In this document: piece by piece, positions 14,301-29,500 of the stretch | Position numbering within the stretch: position 1 is the first letter of the stretch | How the letters are laid out: each line of letters begins with the position of its first letter | Source of the DNA: Plecoglossus altivelis | Lineage: Eukaryota; Chordata; Actinopteri; Osmeriformes; Plecoglossidae | Direction of reading: 5' to 3' | DNA: 64,000 nucleotides | NCBI GenBank assembly: GCA_036571765.1 | Contig: BROE01000028.1 | Span: 4,051,143-4,115,142 of the forward strand | Translations under genes and position numbers: made by a program | Notes under the pieces: model-generated | Told to the model about the DNA's origin: nothing | Databases searched by the model: none | Seen by the model: only the letters and a program-made list of their open reading frames with translations

Positions 14301-14466
14301 AGATTTTATGAAAGGGTCAAATCATGTGTTTGAATTGTAAATGTATAGCCAGGTCAAGGCCAAGTATTTTAACATTAAAGTGTATGTATATTTGAAGTAT
14401 TTGGTCCTAATTGAATTTGTAATGAAAAGTAATACCGTAGGATATACATAAAAAGGGTCTTTCTTT

Positions 14467-14519
<53 letters not shown>

Positions 14520-17500
14520 CGCGAGCGAGTGAGCGGGTGGGGTTGGGGTTAAATTAACTCCAAGATTATCCGTACAATGAAGGAAAAAATTGCTGAAGCA
14601 CCAATTATCCTCTGTCTTTAAAGTTGTCACAAGAGAGATCCCAAAGGGCTTTGTGAAATTCATCTAATTTATCAACTAAATTATGCAACTCAAAAGATGC
14701 CATCAAACAATTATATCCCTTCTTTACAGCTTGGGTTACACTACACTTGTAAATGATGGCCTGGTTGATTTAGAAGTAGCTAAATTAGATTAAATGCATG
14801 GATGCATTTAAATGAAACGTAAAACACTGTTTTCAAATAACACAATGTGTTATAGACTGCCATGTGTAAGGACTCAACAATTCTATCTTTCCCCATATCG
14901 TAATTTAGGCAGTCATTTATGTCCATACTTACTCTACTTAGCTACGTACTCTATACATTCTTACTTACTCTATTATCATCAGATGGAGCACTACTTCAAT
15001 TCCAATTGCTCCTTCTGGAACTACTCAGAGAGGAGCATGATGGGGCATTGGTCCACCCAAGGCTGCAAACTTCTGGATTCTAACAAGACCCATACCTCTT
15101 GTTCCTGTAGTCACCTAACTAACTTTGCCATCCTCATGGCTCATCGAGAAATCTCTGTAAGTTGCTCCCTTTAGATGTATATTTCTGGGGCCTCTCTGGA
15201 ATGTATCAACAGAATCATGTTTGAATTGTTCACATTTGTGCTAGTTTTATTCAGCTTTCTGTTAGTAGGGTTCCAAAATAAGAAACAAATCTGGTCTATG
15301 TTCTCCAAGTGAAGATCATCAGAGGATTTATCCTATATATATTGCAACTTCAACATAATGTTACTGCAAATGCATCCCTAGTTAGTTTTCATCTATTAAC
15401 CACTGATCATACTCATTTAAAGGGCTGCACTCCTGATTAATGTGAACTTAAAATTTTCTGGTGTCTCCTGTGAATTAGTACGACAAATTTTCCACCGACT
15501 GCTTGGCAAGTTATTTGGAGGCTTTTTGCTTTATTGACAAACAGGCATATTAATTTGTCACATCCATTATCCTAACAGGGCAAAGATGGAGTGCATGAGT
15601 TGCTCTTGACTGTCATCACCCGTGTAGGGATTGTGGTCTCGCTAGTCTGCTTGGCCATCAGCATATTCACCTTCTGCTTCTTCCGGGGCCTTCAAAGTGA
15701 TCGCAATACAATCCACAAGAACCTCTGCATCAATCTCTTCATTGCAGAAATAATATTCCTGATTGGTATCGATATGACAGAACCAAGGGTAAGCCCTCCA
15801 GTTGTTCTGTAACAATTTTATGATTTGTTTCATTGTCCCAAAACAGAAGTCTGAGTTTGTAATTGATGTGAATTTAAGGATGCACTATGTTTCTCACCAT
15901 CAATGCTGGTCTCCAACATGTGTGGGATAGTCCTGTAAATGTGCAGCATAATTGATACTGTTGATACTTACCTAGCCTGTTTTTGTAGTAAGTGTGGTCT
16001 CTGTCCTATATACTACAGTTGTTTTCTATACTTATACCACTCACTTTGTAAGGGATGACTTTAACCTTTCTGAAGGTAGATAAATGATGTTCTCTTCTCC
16101 ACACAGTCAGTAAACACTCCTTTGACAAACTGAAGCAACTGTAATTCAAAGAGTTTGGCTATTGGAGTCTAGTACTTTATTTTACTATACAGCTGTCATC
16201 CAGTACAAGCTACTGTCATTTCAAGGCTCAAACTTGTCTTGAGAGAGCCGCTACATACATTCCATAATTCTTATCTAAGGAAGGTATTAAACAGTTTCTG
16301 ATGGTTTTTATTAAATAGTGTGATCATTATTTGATGTGTGATAACTCGTAATTGAATCGTATGGTATCAACTTGACTTAACTGAAGTTGTCTTTTTCTTC
16401 CAACTTTACGTTAGTAATAATATGAGAGATTTTCAAGAACTGTGCACCTTAACATAAAAATTGCACAGTAATTTTGAATCCAAAACATCTTTTCACAGAT
16501 TGGTTGTTCTATCATTGCTGGGATTCTTCATTTCTTCTTCCTGGCATCTTTCTCCTGGATGTGTCTGGAAGGGATTCAGTTGTACCTCATGCTGGTGGAG
16601 GTTTTTGAGAGTGAATACTCCAGGAAGAAATATTACTACGTATCTGGATACCTCCTCCCAGCCATCATAGTTGGTGTGTCTGCAGCTATTGATTACCAAA
16701 GCTATGGGACAAAGAAAGCGTGAGTGAAACTTACAGTAGCATCTTTGTTTTTTTCCACATTGTTCCTTATGCACTTCCTTACTTTTTACATCCCTTACCG
16801 TTGCCATAATTTATGCTACCTCAATTAAGTTCTTCAAATTAAAAAATGTTGTAGAGTACCATGTTTATAGTTCCTTACGGTAACATATGGTAACCTCTTT
16901 ATACAAACATCTTAACCACCATAATTGGGGGAGATGGATTTTATTTTGTTTACCCCTGAGATCACTCCAAACTGATGTAAGCTCCAAATCCAGAAAATCA
17001 TTCTCCGTTTTCTCTATGTCATTTGAGAGCAGGCTGACCAACACAACATTGTGGTTTCAGGGGGTCTTGTCTATGTTAATGTCTCTCTACTCAAAGACCC
17101 TCCTGTGACCTCTTGTTTCTAAACACTCTCTTAAAGAGAGGAGTGCTGTCCGGGAAGAGCCTTTTACATAGATGAATGGTTGTATTTTAGCTAAGCTTCA
17201 GCGCTGAGACAAGGCAGAAGAACAGCGCTTTGTCTTTCTTGTCGAATCTGTGTGAGTTTAAGGCTAAGGATGAAAGTGAAAGTGTCTATTGGTTTTTTGG
17301 AAATCATATACTTTTCCATATACTTTTACCATAGCGTTTAATTTATACTTTATTTCTAGTTGCTGGCTAAGAGTGGACAATCACTTCGTATGGAGTTTTA
17401 TTGGACCTGTCACCTTTATCATCATGGTAAGTTTTCTTTTCCTTAGACTAATAGAGAAAAGTACATGTAAAGGGGTAGGAGAGACATGGAGAAGTGACAG

Positions 17501-20500
17501 ATATAGATGAGAAAGGGTTAGGGTTAGGGTTAGAGATATGTATATACACAGGGACAAAGAGAAACAATGAGAATTTTATATTTTTGCCAATGATGTGATT
17601 GCCAGTTTAACGAATGTCTGATGTATATCTAAGTACCAAAGCCTTTTCATTGGAATATTCACTTCTCGTGCTACTTGATGGTTTATGATTGAATAAACAT
17701 TATCAGTGCTATCTTGGATATCACCCCTATTTTACCCCTATTTATAACATATTATCATACAGTGCTGTCAACCTAAAGCAGTTCTGAACAGTTTGTATTT
17801 GTAATGGATAAGAATAAATAAACCTGACGGTTTGGTGTTATGAAGATTTTCTATGGCCCTCATAGCAACAAATCCTTAATTTCAATGAGAGGAGCCAGTG
17901 ATTATTGCATTCAGTTGTCTCTCCTCCAATGTTTCCCTTAGTGTGTGTTCATTTTAATGTACAAAATTGCTGATTGCCACAGGCTAGTAGCAGAGAGGCA
18001 GGCAGACAAGCAGACACTCTTGTTTGGTGGAGGGCCACCAGGGTGAAGGACACAGTGTATTTTATTGACAAATGTGTTGTTTAAGTGCACAATTATTTAC
18101 TAGTCATGACATTATTATCTCTGACTCAACAAGCACTCTAAAAAAACAGACCTAGGGATGGTTTTTACTCCCCCACAGTCAGGAAAAATATGGAGTAGAT
18201 AGTGGCATTCGTCAAACAGGCCCTCTGTGCCCTTTTGCACCATTTAGTACTTTGTCCGCTTTCACACCAAACGATGAATAACAGCTTCAAACCATGACTG
18301 TAGATTGAGGAATAACCACAACAAAAATCAATGCTGTGTCGATCATATGACTTAAAGTCGAGTACCTTCAGATATTTGACACATCGTTCTCAGTACATTG
18401 AACCAATTCTGAGTTCACAGTGGATAAAGAGGAGGGGGGCTCTATGTTAGTCACATGGTGTAACTATGGCTTGAGAGTGAGAATTTATCACACTAATTAA
18501 ATATCCCCATATGAGGATATTTATGATTGTACCATTTTTAACCAGGAAAATTATAGCATTTGTCCTGTCAGAAATTATTTTCCACAGGCCAATTGTATTT
18601 CCTCTGAATAGCATCCTCTTTTTATTTTGAATTGTGAGTTGCTTTCAAAATTATTTGAACAAAATATGGATTGGCTGTAAGACTTATCTAAATTCCAGTC
18701 CTAGTGACCTTAAACATAAAACCATGACCCTGATATAGCTGATGTATTGTTGCTGCGTTCACATTAGTCAGGAATGAGTATATGCAGTAGTTTTTTTGTG
18801 TGCAACAATTGACAACTAAAGATAAAGCATAAAGGCGTGCAAGTTATCTCAAGGGAGTGTGCATAGAAGCAAGGTCTCATAACCTGTGATCCTGGTTCTT
18901 TTACAAATTGTCTTTGTTCTTGTCAATTAGAAAGAGAAAAAGATGGAGAAAGGTGAAAAAAGTTGAAGATGGAAAAAAGCTCACATTCAGCAATGACAGC
19001 CAAGGCTTCTGCCTAAAGCTCCCCCGTCTCCTGCTGTGTAACTTTGGGCTGACCTGAGGTGGTCTATCTCAAAGAAAAGCACTCAGAAACATGTTGTTTT
19101 TTCTCCTCCGCCCATGTTTTTTTTCTCTTTTCTTTTTCCGCCCTTTCTCTTTGCTGAGGCCCTGTCTTAAAGTGAGACAGGAGTGAATCTTGAGGAGGCA
19201 CTTTGAGCCATGTTCTCTGGCAAAGTTTGTACGTGTCTTGAGGCACAGAGGGTATTAGCTCCATGAAAAGGTACATGGAAGTAATGAGTGTTGGGAGAGA
19301 GCCATTAGTATGCCTGAGATGCTTCAACGCAAGCCCCTCAGATCATGACACGTCGCAAGCAGTTCTCCTCATCCGGACAGCTCCATCTGCACCTTTAATA
19401 TTTCATCTGGTTCACCCGGAGTTCAGTGTGCACACATACTCATGCTCCGGCAAAAAGCTTTCTCCTCAGTCCCTCTGTGGCTAGGTGCTTCTGCATGGCT
19501 AGCGGTGATGATTCAGGAGGATAGAGAAAGGAAGGCGGAAAGAGAGAGAGGACAAGTGAGACAAGGTAACCAGGGAGTCCCTGGGGGAGGGCCAAGAAAG
19601 CGTGTTGTGGGGGGTTGAGGGGGTAGGGACATGTGCTGTGAAGCTAGGTTACTTTAAAGTACTGTTTCCCCCTCCTCTGTCTCATCATATCCATGTCAGC
19701 ACTTCAGGCTGTGTGAAAGGCATTTTCAAAGCGGCCCCTGCGACTCATACGAGGAGAAGAAGAGTGATATAAAGATGACGGCTAGGCAACAAAGCACATT
19801 TCTCCTGATTCTGTGATATAAAAAGGCTGTGCCATTTAGGTTCCCCCTTTTTTTTCTTCTCCTGTTCACTTTTGACGCTTCATGATGGGGTGGTGGAGGG
19901 AAATTATTGATTATCTTTGCCCTATACTATACTGAAAGGAATGACATACCTTTGTTCTATTTTCATTAAATGACATTGAAAAGATAAACAAATACGTTAC
20001 TTGATCATAAATTAGGGAGTTGGTTGATATTGTAAAGTTTATTGATGAATTTCCAGATTGTACTCATACCAGGTTGTGTGAGTGTGTAGATATGTGTGCG
20101 TGCATATTTATATGGATGTGTCATATAGTCCTGGAATAAATATTCAAGAGTTATTTGGACCTGATGCTAGTGGGCCTATTTTTATTTTGTGTTTATAAAT
20201 CATGATTTTGACTTCAAAGGCTCTATATAAATGCCCTACGAAAGAGCACAAAGTACGCTTGTCTGAAATTGCTATGAACCACTGACTCTGGATATAAAGT
20301 GGTCTCAAACAAACAAGTTGAAGCATCCTGCATTTCTGTCTTTCCGGTACACAATGTGGATGAACATACTTCATTTAAAATATGTGATCACTTGTTACAT
20401 GTTATGATATTTTATATAATGAATAACTGATAGGGTACTGTACATGCCTGTGTTTCTCAAACAACAACACTGTCTGAAATGATCCTGTCATCTCTGCACA

Positions 20501-23500
20501 GTGCTGAACTATAACAGTATGTGGAGGGTGGATTGCACTGCAATTGATTTTAATGCATTTCCATGCTCTTGATATAGAATGGCACTAAACGTGGCGCCAG
20601 TGTGCTTGTCTGAGTCTTGTAGGCAGACTTCTATTGCATTAGGCTGTCGCTGAAGGCACTACTCTTTGAATAGTTATAGAAACATTAACCGTTTTTCTTT
20701 CCTTCTACGTTATTGTAATGTATTAACATGTCATTACTCTTTATTACATTTTCACAGGTCAATCTCATCTTCCTAGTCATCACCATGTACAAAATGGTGA
20801 AGCACTCAACTACCCTAAAACCAGACTCCAGTCGACTGGAAAATATAAAGTAAGTTTAGGTCATCTTTAACCATATACACTAAGTTAATGGTAATATACA
20901 GTAATGTGTATCTTGTATTGCCCTTTCAAACACACCTTCAGGCAGAGCTTCTTTTTTTTCTTGTTAGGTCAAGGAAATATTTTTGGAGCTGAAAAGTTAT
21001 GAGAAAATGCTTTATTTTTCTCTTTCATGTCAAATTCACTCTTCCTGGATTCTTCTAGTTCACAGTATCTATCTTTTTGTCCCTTTGCTCGGAATGTACA
21101 TTTTTCAGACAACACATTTCTAGAGGAATTTTAAATCACTCAAGATATATACAATTTTACACCGAGGCTGGTGGTTTTGAATAAGAATTAAGACATGACC
21201 ATCCCATAATGATGACAACATTGACTTTGCGAGTGGTTTTTTAAGTCTTTGTTCTGTTCCACTGTGCTGCTGACCACAGACTTGTGTTAGCATGGAACAC
21301 AGCACTTGTAGGATGTAACTCAAGTATGTGCCATCAGGGCTCAAGAGCGAGCAGAATGGAACAAAACATGTTTATGGTTCCAGCATTACCGGCCCCACCC
21401 TTAACTCCACCCATCTAATATGTTTGCTTTCCTCAGTTGCTTTACATTTTACACCAAAAATAAATGTTTGTAAAACTAAAGAGAACAATTGTTTTCCATC
21501 CCTGATTGTTTATTGTTTGTTATTAGAGGGTTGATTTCAGGCCTCCTGACAGCTGGGAGTTATTTTCATTTCCATACCTGTGTGGTACCACAGGCTCCGC
21601 TCCCTTCAACCCCATGTAGAAGCTGCATAGCTTTCCACTTCTATTTCCTTTTATTTTTTTCTTGAAATGTATGTGCTTTAAGCATATTCTCCGTTACAGT
21701 GCAGTTGCGAAAGTACTTCCATGATCAGTGATTAAGATCTTTGTCGACTAATTCATTTTGTACCCAGTTCTCACCAGACAGAGCCCCAAAGCTACCTTTA
21801 GAATAGTTTAACCATTGTATATTTTTGTTATTCTGCGTTTTTCCACAGGCAATACAACTTGACGTACATGTTTTGATATAAAAAATATATAGCAGATAAT
21901 TCAGTTATTTAGGGTGTATTATATATTAAATAAGTCTTAAAATACAGATTACACATTTCAAATACAAATAAATTCAAAATGCAAGACAAATAATAACAGT
22001 TTACATCCAATTCTGCAAGGATGATGCTCTTTATAATTTTAAATTGCCTGCGCCAGTTCTAAAGGCTTGCCAACCAAAAAGTAGATGGGGGATCATTGAA
22101 TGTTGCATAGTAAGAGAAGGCTAATCCACAGCGTCTCCTTTTTTCCCTGTTGCATTTCCCCTTCTCTGTTCTGTCATTCACACCAGTAATTATCGCGTTT
22201 GTGATGGATACTATAATACCGATTTGCCAGGGTAAGCCTCCACTGTGCATCCTCAATGTCTTCATCACACAATACACACACCGTGGCAAAATGTTAATTC
22301 CACCTAGTAGATAGACACACAGTACCAGGGATCTGACAGGATCCTTTACATACAGGTTAGGGTTAAAAAGCCTTCCGTTCTTATTAGCTTCTTAATTTTA
22401 TTACGCTTGTAATTTTTCACCCATCAAAGATGAAGAACTTTGACACAAAATGGCAACTAACCCACGCTGTGATGCGTCTGATCTAATTTGTGTTTCTCTT
22501 TTCCTGCTTATCATGCTCTCTAGCTATGAAGATAATAAACCATGTATCAAGTAAGGAACACTTGGCCTAGAAGTCTGTTCTCAACTTGTAGTTCAATCTT
22601 CCTCAACATTCGTCCTTCTACTTTTTGTCTTTCTTGCCTTGCTCATTTTATCTATGAAGCACTCTGCCCCAAGGCTATTCATACTTATTTCTCTTGACCA
22701 TTCTCCTCACTTCCCCCATGTCCATCGTCTCTACATTCAGTTTGGTGTTGTGTGTCTGTACAACCTTTGAGTTTTAACCTTTAGTGGTGTCTGAGGGCTC
22801 CATAGGAACCTTCATATACCAGGCATGGGTTTCCTTCTCCTACAAATCTTTCCTCAGCTCTGTAGCTGCCCAGTTGCCAGCGTAAATAAATATGGTGGGG
22901 ACTTGTTGAAATAATTTCAAGAAGCCTTACGAATAACATGGGAACACTCAGTCCACTTCCTTTTTTGGAACTGTTGCACCGATACCATCCTAGCATTGCG
23001 CAATACGGACAATTCTGTCCTTCATTATGAAAAACGAATGAATATGCAGTCTTTTAAATTAATCTGATTTCCTCCTTAACAGAAGCAAAAGACTATTGCA
23101 ATCAAGCCTTATAATCTTGGGTTCTCTGGTGGTTATATTCCCCCTTTTTATTTATGCAGTTGTTTTGAACACTAACTCACAAAGGATTTGTGTCATTGTG
23201 TGTTTCTTTGAATCTAGGTCCTGGGTCCTGGGAGCCTTTGCTCTGCTGTGTCTGCTGGGCCTGACTTGGTCCTTTGGATTGTTCTTCATCAATGAGTCCT
23301 CCGTGGTGATGGCCTACCTCTTTACTACATTCAACACCTTCCAAGGAATGTTTATCTTTATCTTCCACTGCCTCCTTCAGAAAAAAGTAAGCCGGTGGTC
23401 CTATTCTGCACAAACGTGGCAATTTACTCATGCAGTAATTAAACTTCTGTTAAATTAAACTTATGTTTAATTATTGACATGTTCCAGTTAAAATAACATT

Positions 23501-26500
23501 GCCACAATTTGGAAAAGGTATATAGAGCTGTGTTGTACATTGTGGCAAAACCTTTTGAATAATTTTGCACTCAGGTTCGTAAAGAGTACAGCAAGTGCTT
23601 CCGACACACATACTGCTGTGGTGGCTTGCCCACAGAGAGCTCCCACAGTTCTGCTAAGACATCAACAGCCAGGACGAGTGCTCGCTACTCCTCTGGCACA
23701 CAGGTAGGGTGTCTACGACATTAGAATCCGTAAAAAGTTACATAGGCATATACTATAGTCGAATACAGGACAACACAAAAGTGAAATAAGTAAATCAATT
23801 CCAAAGTAACTAACATTGTTACCAAACTCCCTATAATGTTACAATTGTGAAAGTAAGATAATTAAAGACAACATATATTTCAAATGCCCTGCGACTTGTT
23901 GGCTCCAGTCCAGGATGTACCCTGCCTCTGACCCGAAGTTACTGGGATAAGTCCCAGTCACCTGTAACCCCTAACGAGAACAAGCGGCACTGCAATCCCT
24001 GCTAGGGATCAGCAGTAGAAAATTAATTAATAGAAAAATGTATATTTCAAATGTAGTGGGAATTATTTTCTACTGTAGTTACAGATGAGTGTAAATAGTA
24101 GCTGTGCTCTAATTTTTCATCCTGAAGAATAAGCCAAGAATAACAAACAACATCTAGTATACTGCATGAATGTATTTGTTCTGCTCCTCCTCTTAGCACC
24201 TGCTTCTTCTTTTGTCTCTCACTAATGCCACATGCATGGAAAATACGACTGCACTTTTCCAAAGCATTACTTAGTTTTTTTTAAACTTAAAATCATTAGT
24301 ATTTCCTTAAAAAATCTAAATTCTAGTTGATTTGAATTATTTTGCAAGGACAAAATAATTATTTTGGATAGAAGAACATCTTCCAACCATTGAACTTCCA
24401 TGTGTAAAAAGTTTTGAAAAATAAATAACTTAAATCACAGGATATTTCCATTTAAACTTCTAAAGTAATGGGACATCACATTTTCATCACATTCAAGAAT
24501 TTGAGTAATTTGCTGTTAATACAATTAGGAAGATTACATTAGGCACTTAGTACAATGCAAAAGCTTTGGTCATTCAGGGCAATACCAGACGCAATTAAAG
24601 TGAATCTTTGGAGCGAAAGATACTTCAAGTCCGATTAACTATTCCTTGTCAATCTGACAGAGCCGTATCAGGAGAATGTGGAATGACACCGTAAGAAAGC
24701 AATCCGAGTCCTCCTTTATCTCAGGTGACATCAACAGCACCTCTACCCTTAACCAAGGTCAGTCACACACCTCATCTGTCTTTCTTCACACATACCATTT
24801 ACATGATAGATTGATAGAGGTCCCGTACATACAATTTCAATTAAACCTGTTTGGCTTGATAGGATGTAACCATAGGAAGGCTAGCATCACTCTGTCTGCT
24901 AACCGAGGATTACTCTTCAAATACCTTGAGCGTTTTCACAGTGGGCAGCGAACATCAACCATGAATTGGGGCAGCGTGATGTTGTTTGTGCTTAAGTGCT
25001 GGCCATTCAAAGTTCAGACCTAAATCCACAACAGAAAAATTGACCTTACTCAAAACAAGTTATTTCTGCACAAAATGTTGTTCTTTTTCAGCAGAGGCTC
25101 ATTAATTGGTTAGCATGTGAGGTGGCTTATGCTATAACACAGATCCACGAGGAGAGTAGAGGAAAAAACCTGTCATTTATAATTTAACTTGAGCACAAAT
25201 ATAATTATGAGAAGATGATGTTCAACTCTGGGTGACCCTGAGTGCTCAGTGTGTTGTTCAGCTATGCTGCTCTGCCCTTTTTCTAAAATGGCTCTCCAAG
25301 CATGCAAGGAAAAGTGGGGTTACAGTGAGGTAGTCTAGACTTTAAACCCATTCGCTCCCCTGCACCTCCCCCCACCTTTACTCCCCAGCTCTTCAGTCTG
25401 TACAAGGTAGAATGGTTATGACGGGTCACATGCCAATGCATCAATATCTGTATATTACTACAGTTTTAGTTTTGTTTTTCTTTCTATAATAAATTTCATG
25501 GTATATGTTAATGTTAAGGCTGAGCATTGATCCATCTTTGGTGTGCTGTAGGATCCCTTCCTAGTTACCCTTGAGTATAGTGTACTAAAAAGGGTTCTAT
25601 CTGAAGGAAGCTTCTCTTGTCATTAAAACATCCTCGAAACCGCTTGACAAGACAAATGGCATTTGACACAAAGTGATGAATGGGACTGGAAATGCGTCAC
25701 AAGACTCTGTTCCATCAGAAGCACTACAACTGAGAGTGAATTTTAGTGTTGGAATAAGATGACATGGGAAGTTGGTAGAGCTATTCATAATCTGAATCAG
25801 TCAAAGAATATTCAAACAACATATGAGGCCAAGGCTAAGATAGCCTTTCCCATGGGTTTATTTCAGTTTAGATTGAGTCAAAAAAAATCTGAAAAATGAC
25901 GTAACATTGCAGTGCTTTTATAATATAACAGGTAGTTAAGGAAATATAGGTAAATCAAGACAAAATGCAGTAACTACAGTACAAAACATGAGAAAGATAA
26001 AAAAGCTGATATAATAATTGCATAATAATTGCCTTCTGTTGTTGTAACATTGCTTTGCAACTAATTTGTTTTAGATATCAGTACAATCCATTTGGAATCA
26101 CAAGTAAATTTAAAGTAAATCTAATGGGGTAGATGTTCTTATTCGTCAGTCATTTCATACTTAGCTTGAAATCACAATATCATGTTTTATATCTAAACAT
26201 GCCCATTGAAATTTCCAACAAAAATTGAATTAATAATACTGTATTTATTTAGGAAAAATATTTTCCAATGCCTGACAAGGGAACCTGATTCTTCTTCTAT
26301 CTTGCTACTCCAGGAATGACGGGCAATTATCTACTAACAAATCCTCTTCTTCGACCACAAGGCACTAACAACCCTTATAACACCTTACTGGCCGAAACAG
26401 TCGTATGTAACACTCCTACGGCTCCTGTGTTTAACTCTCCAGGTGTGCTTGCTTTTACACTTTACACTGTTAATTCTCACCATGCATTCTCTGTTTTTTC

Positions 26501-29500
26501 TTGCAATTTTATCTTGCTTGTTGATATCAACTGATTTATTGTGCCATTATTATCAACAAAACACATTAAATTAGTCACTGTATAGTTCTTATACTTAATT
26601 GCATTCACAAATGAATAATAGACACGGCACATTATTAACAATTTAGTGTCATTCATCATTATCTACGCCTTCTGGTATGATTTTCTAAAATAATCATGAT
26701 ACTCTGTAGAATAATACATAGAAATTAATTTGGGGAAGAGGATGCCATATTTTCTGCCTTGCTTGAATGGGAACATGGAGCTATACTCTAAATTGCATGA
26801 TTATTTGAAATTTAAGTTCCCTCCTGTGTATTTCTTTTCTTCTGTTTTCACAAGGATATTTCCCCTAGAGGCATGTGTACCCCCATGGAAGCACAACATC
26901 AGTTTATGATTGAATATGTGGTTTAGAGTTTTTTGTTGATAAGGACTTGTGGTATCATTATGAAAACCATGAAAATCCCTATAACATTCTTTGGCCTTAG
27001 GTATTTAAGGGGTCTAGATTATCCTGTATTTCAGAAATATGTTAAAAAGTTCAAAGAGTTTGTATTGCAATCATGTTTCAGAAACTGAAATGACATTTTC
27101 CTTTTGTCGTGTTTTGCTTTTCCTTTATGCTTTCCTCTAGTGACCTACAGAGAGACAAGTATGGGAGTAAAACTTAACTTTGCCTATCAAATGTAAATTT
27201 TTTTCAGCATGCTTATTTAAAAAAAACAAACCCTGGCACAATCAATGGTTTATTTAAGGTCATTGACATATACTCAGCGGGCAAGTGGTTCACAAACTAT
27301 CAAATTGTACTTTGCAGTCTTGATTTGAACCCATTATTGTAATTTTACAGGCAGAAAGGTTTTGGGAAATTCCCCCTCCCATTACTGTATCTTCATCTAT
27401 TTTAAAGAAATAGTGAGAAAATACTGCTTTGTAACCTTGTAGCATAGGACAATATTTAGTATATAGAATTGGTAATGTACCTGCACAGGCTTTTCTCTGT
27501 AGCATTGAGCTGTCTCAGTGTCCAGTTGTATTCCCGTCACATCTGTCCCCGAATGTCTAGACATCTTCTTTCTGAAATCAAATTGTCTAGTCGCAATGCA
27601 TAAACAATTTCTATATCATTGTGCCAGCCATTTTAGTTTTCATATTATTCCTTTCATATGAATTTCTGCCCTATACCATTGATAACTTATTTGACACTTG
27701 TTTTGTTTATCTTTGTGTCCGCAAATAGCAATCCCATCTCTTTACTGAACAACAGTACCACCACAAAATACCCATTCCTCTTAATCTCACTCCTGTGTCT
27801 CTGATTTTACCTTAACTTTCAGTTGTTGCCTTACCAGCAAACTCACTTCTCTCTGTTCCTTTCAGCCTTTTGTTCATCTGACTAATATTTGTATTATCAT
27901 TCCTGATTTCCACAACTCCAGTGCTTGCAGACATTCTAGAAATGACTGCCGTTGACCTTCCGAGTTTTATATTATTTTTTGGTGGTGACTGCTTTTAGAG
28001 TGACTGGGGCTACACTGGAAACTGTCACTTTGATGCATGCCGAGTACAGGGCAGCAGACCTACTCTGACCTCTGTCAGCCTTGGGCATGGGACAATTGGT
28101 ACCGAACCTAAACAGCCTCAAAAACGTATTAAAAACATAAACCCCCTAAACCAAAACATGTTATCTTTAAATCTGAAAAACCAAAAAGCCTTGATCGCTT
28201 GTTGATTTAATTTGCTGAACCCTTGCTCTGACTAAGTTGCAAAGTTTTTTTTATTTTTTGTTATTGTCAGTGATTCTTCATCATGTTACAAATAAATCAT
28301 TTTATTTTCTTTTGTACATCAGCTACTCTTAGGCCAGATAGCCTGAGCAGACAGACATGATGTGAGTTGTCCAAAGTGAGTCTTTTCCACCTGCTGTGTG
28401 TGATAATGTCAGATGGTGCTTGTGGGCTTCCCCATGTAGTGAGAAAGATGGCTGTCCCGTGTTGACCATTACTTACTTCTCTGTATACACGTCCATATTT
28501 TCCCAGTCTTGTTTTGATTTCCCCCACGACTCATCCTATAACTACTTGCTAGAAAATTTCCTGTCAGTCTTGTAGCTTACCCATTTGTGGCTACTCCTGT
28601 TACATTTAACTTTGCTGTATGTGTCATGATTGTTCTTTTCTCGTTTGATGTTGTTTGGGATCCCCTCCACCCCTTTTTCACTAGTGTGTTAGTCTAAGGT
28701 TACATGCTTGACTGAAGTGGAAAGGCTCTATACTTAACATGAAGGTTAAATCTACCATGTAATTACATAGCAATACCTGTAGTGATCACTTTGTAGTTAC
28801 ATAGGAACTGCTTTGTAGTTACATTTCAGATTTGTGGTAATTAAATGACTTATCACACAAATAAACTTAATATGGAGGAGGTTTGGATTTCTAGAGGTAA
28901 GTAGATGCTTACACTGATATGGCTTTAGTAACACATCTTCAAATGCACCTTTGATTCATTCACTTACCTCTTACACACATCCCCCCTACAGTGCGCTACA
29001 CTTTTATAATAACCTATACTTATCACTTAATTATCCAGCATTTCCAATGTTTTCATAGGTGTTGCTGTGTAATTACATGGTTGTTATTGTTAACTAATGT
29101 AAAGTGTTGCAATGCTTTGTTAGATGCATGTATACATATTCTTTAAAAAAAGTAATTGTATAGAGATAGACACTTTGTCTTACATTAAATTAATGAACTG
29201 TCCTGAACAACATTGAACCTGATTGTCACGTCTCTCTCTTTTACATTATTAGAGAAATGGTATTGACTAATATAAATCCACTCTACGTGTTTTCTTTTCT
29301 TCTAGGACACTCACTGAACAACTCGAAGGCCACAAGTGCAATGGATACTCTACCGCTAAATGGTAACTTTAATAATAGCTATTCACTCCGCAACGGGGAT
29401 TATGGCAACAATGTGCAGGTTGTAGACTGTGGCCTCAGCCTAGATGATGCTGCCTTTGAGAAAATGATCATCTCTGAGCTGGTGCACAACAACCTACGGG

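Noticed and set aside
17515..17532. Chromosome end or fusion point
   Set aside because: Only three telomere-type units lie inside an intron of a continuous gene.
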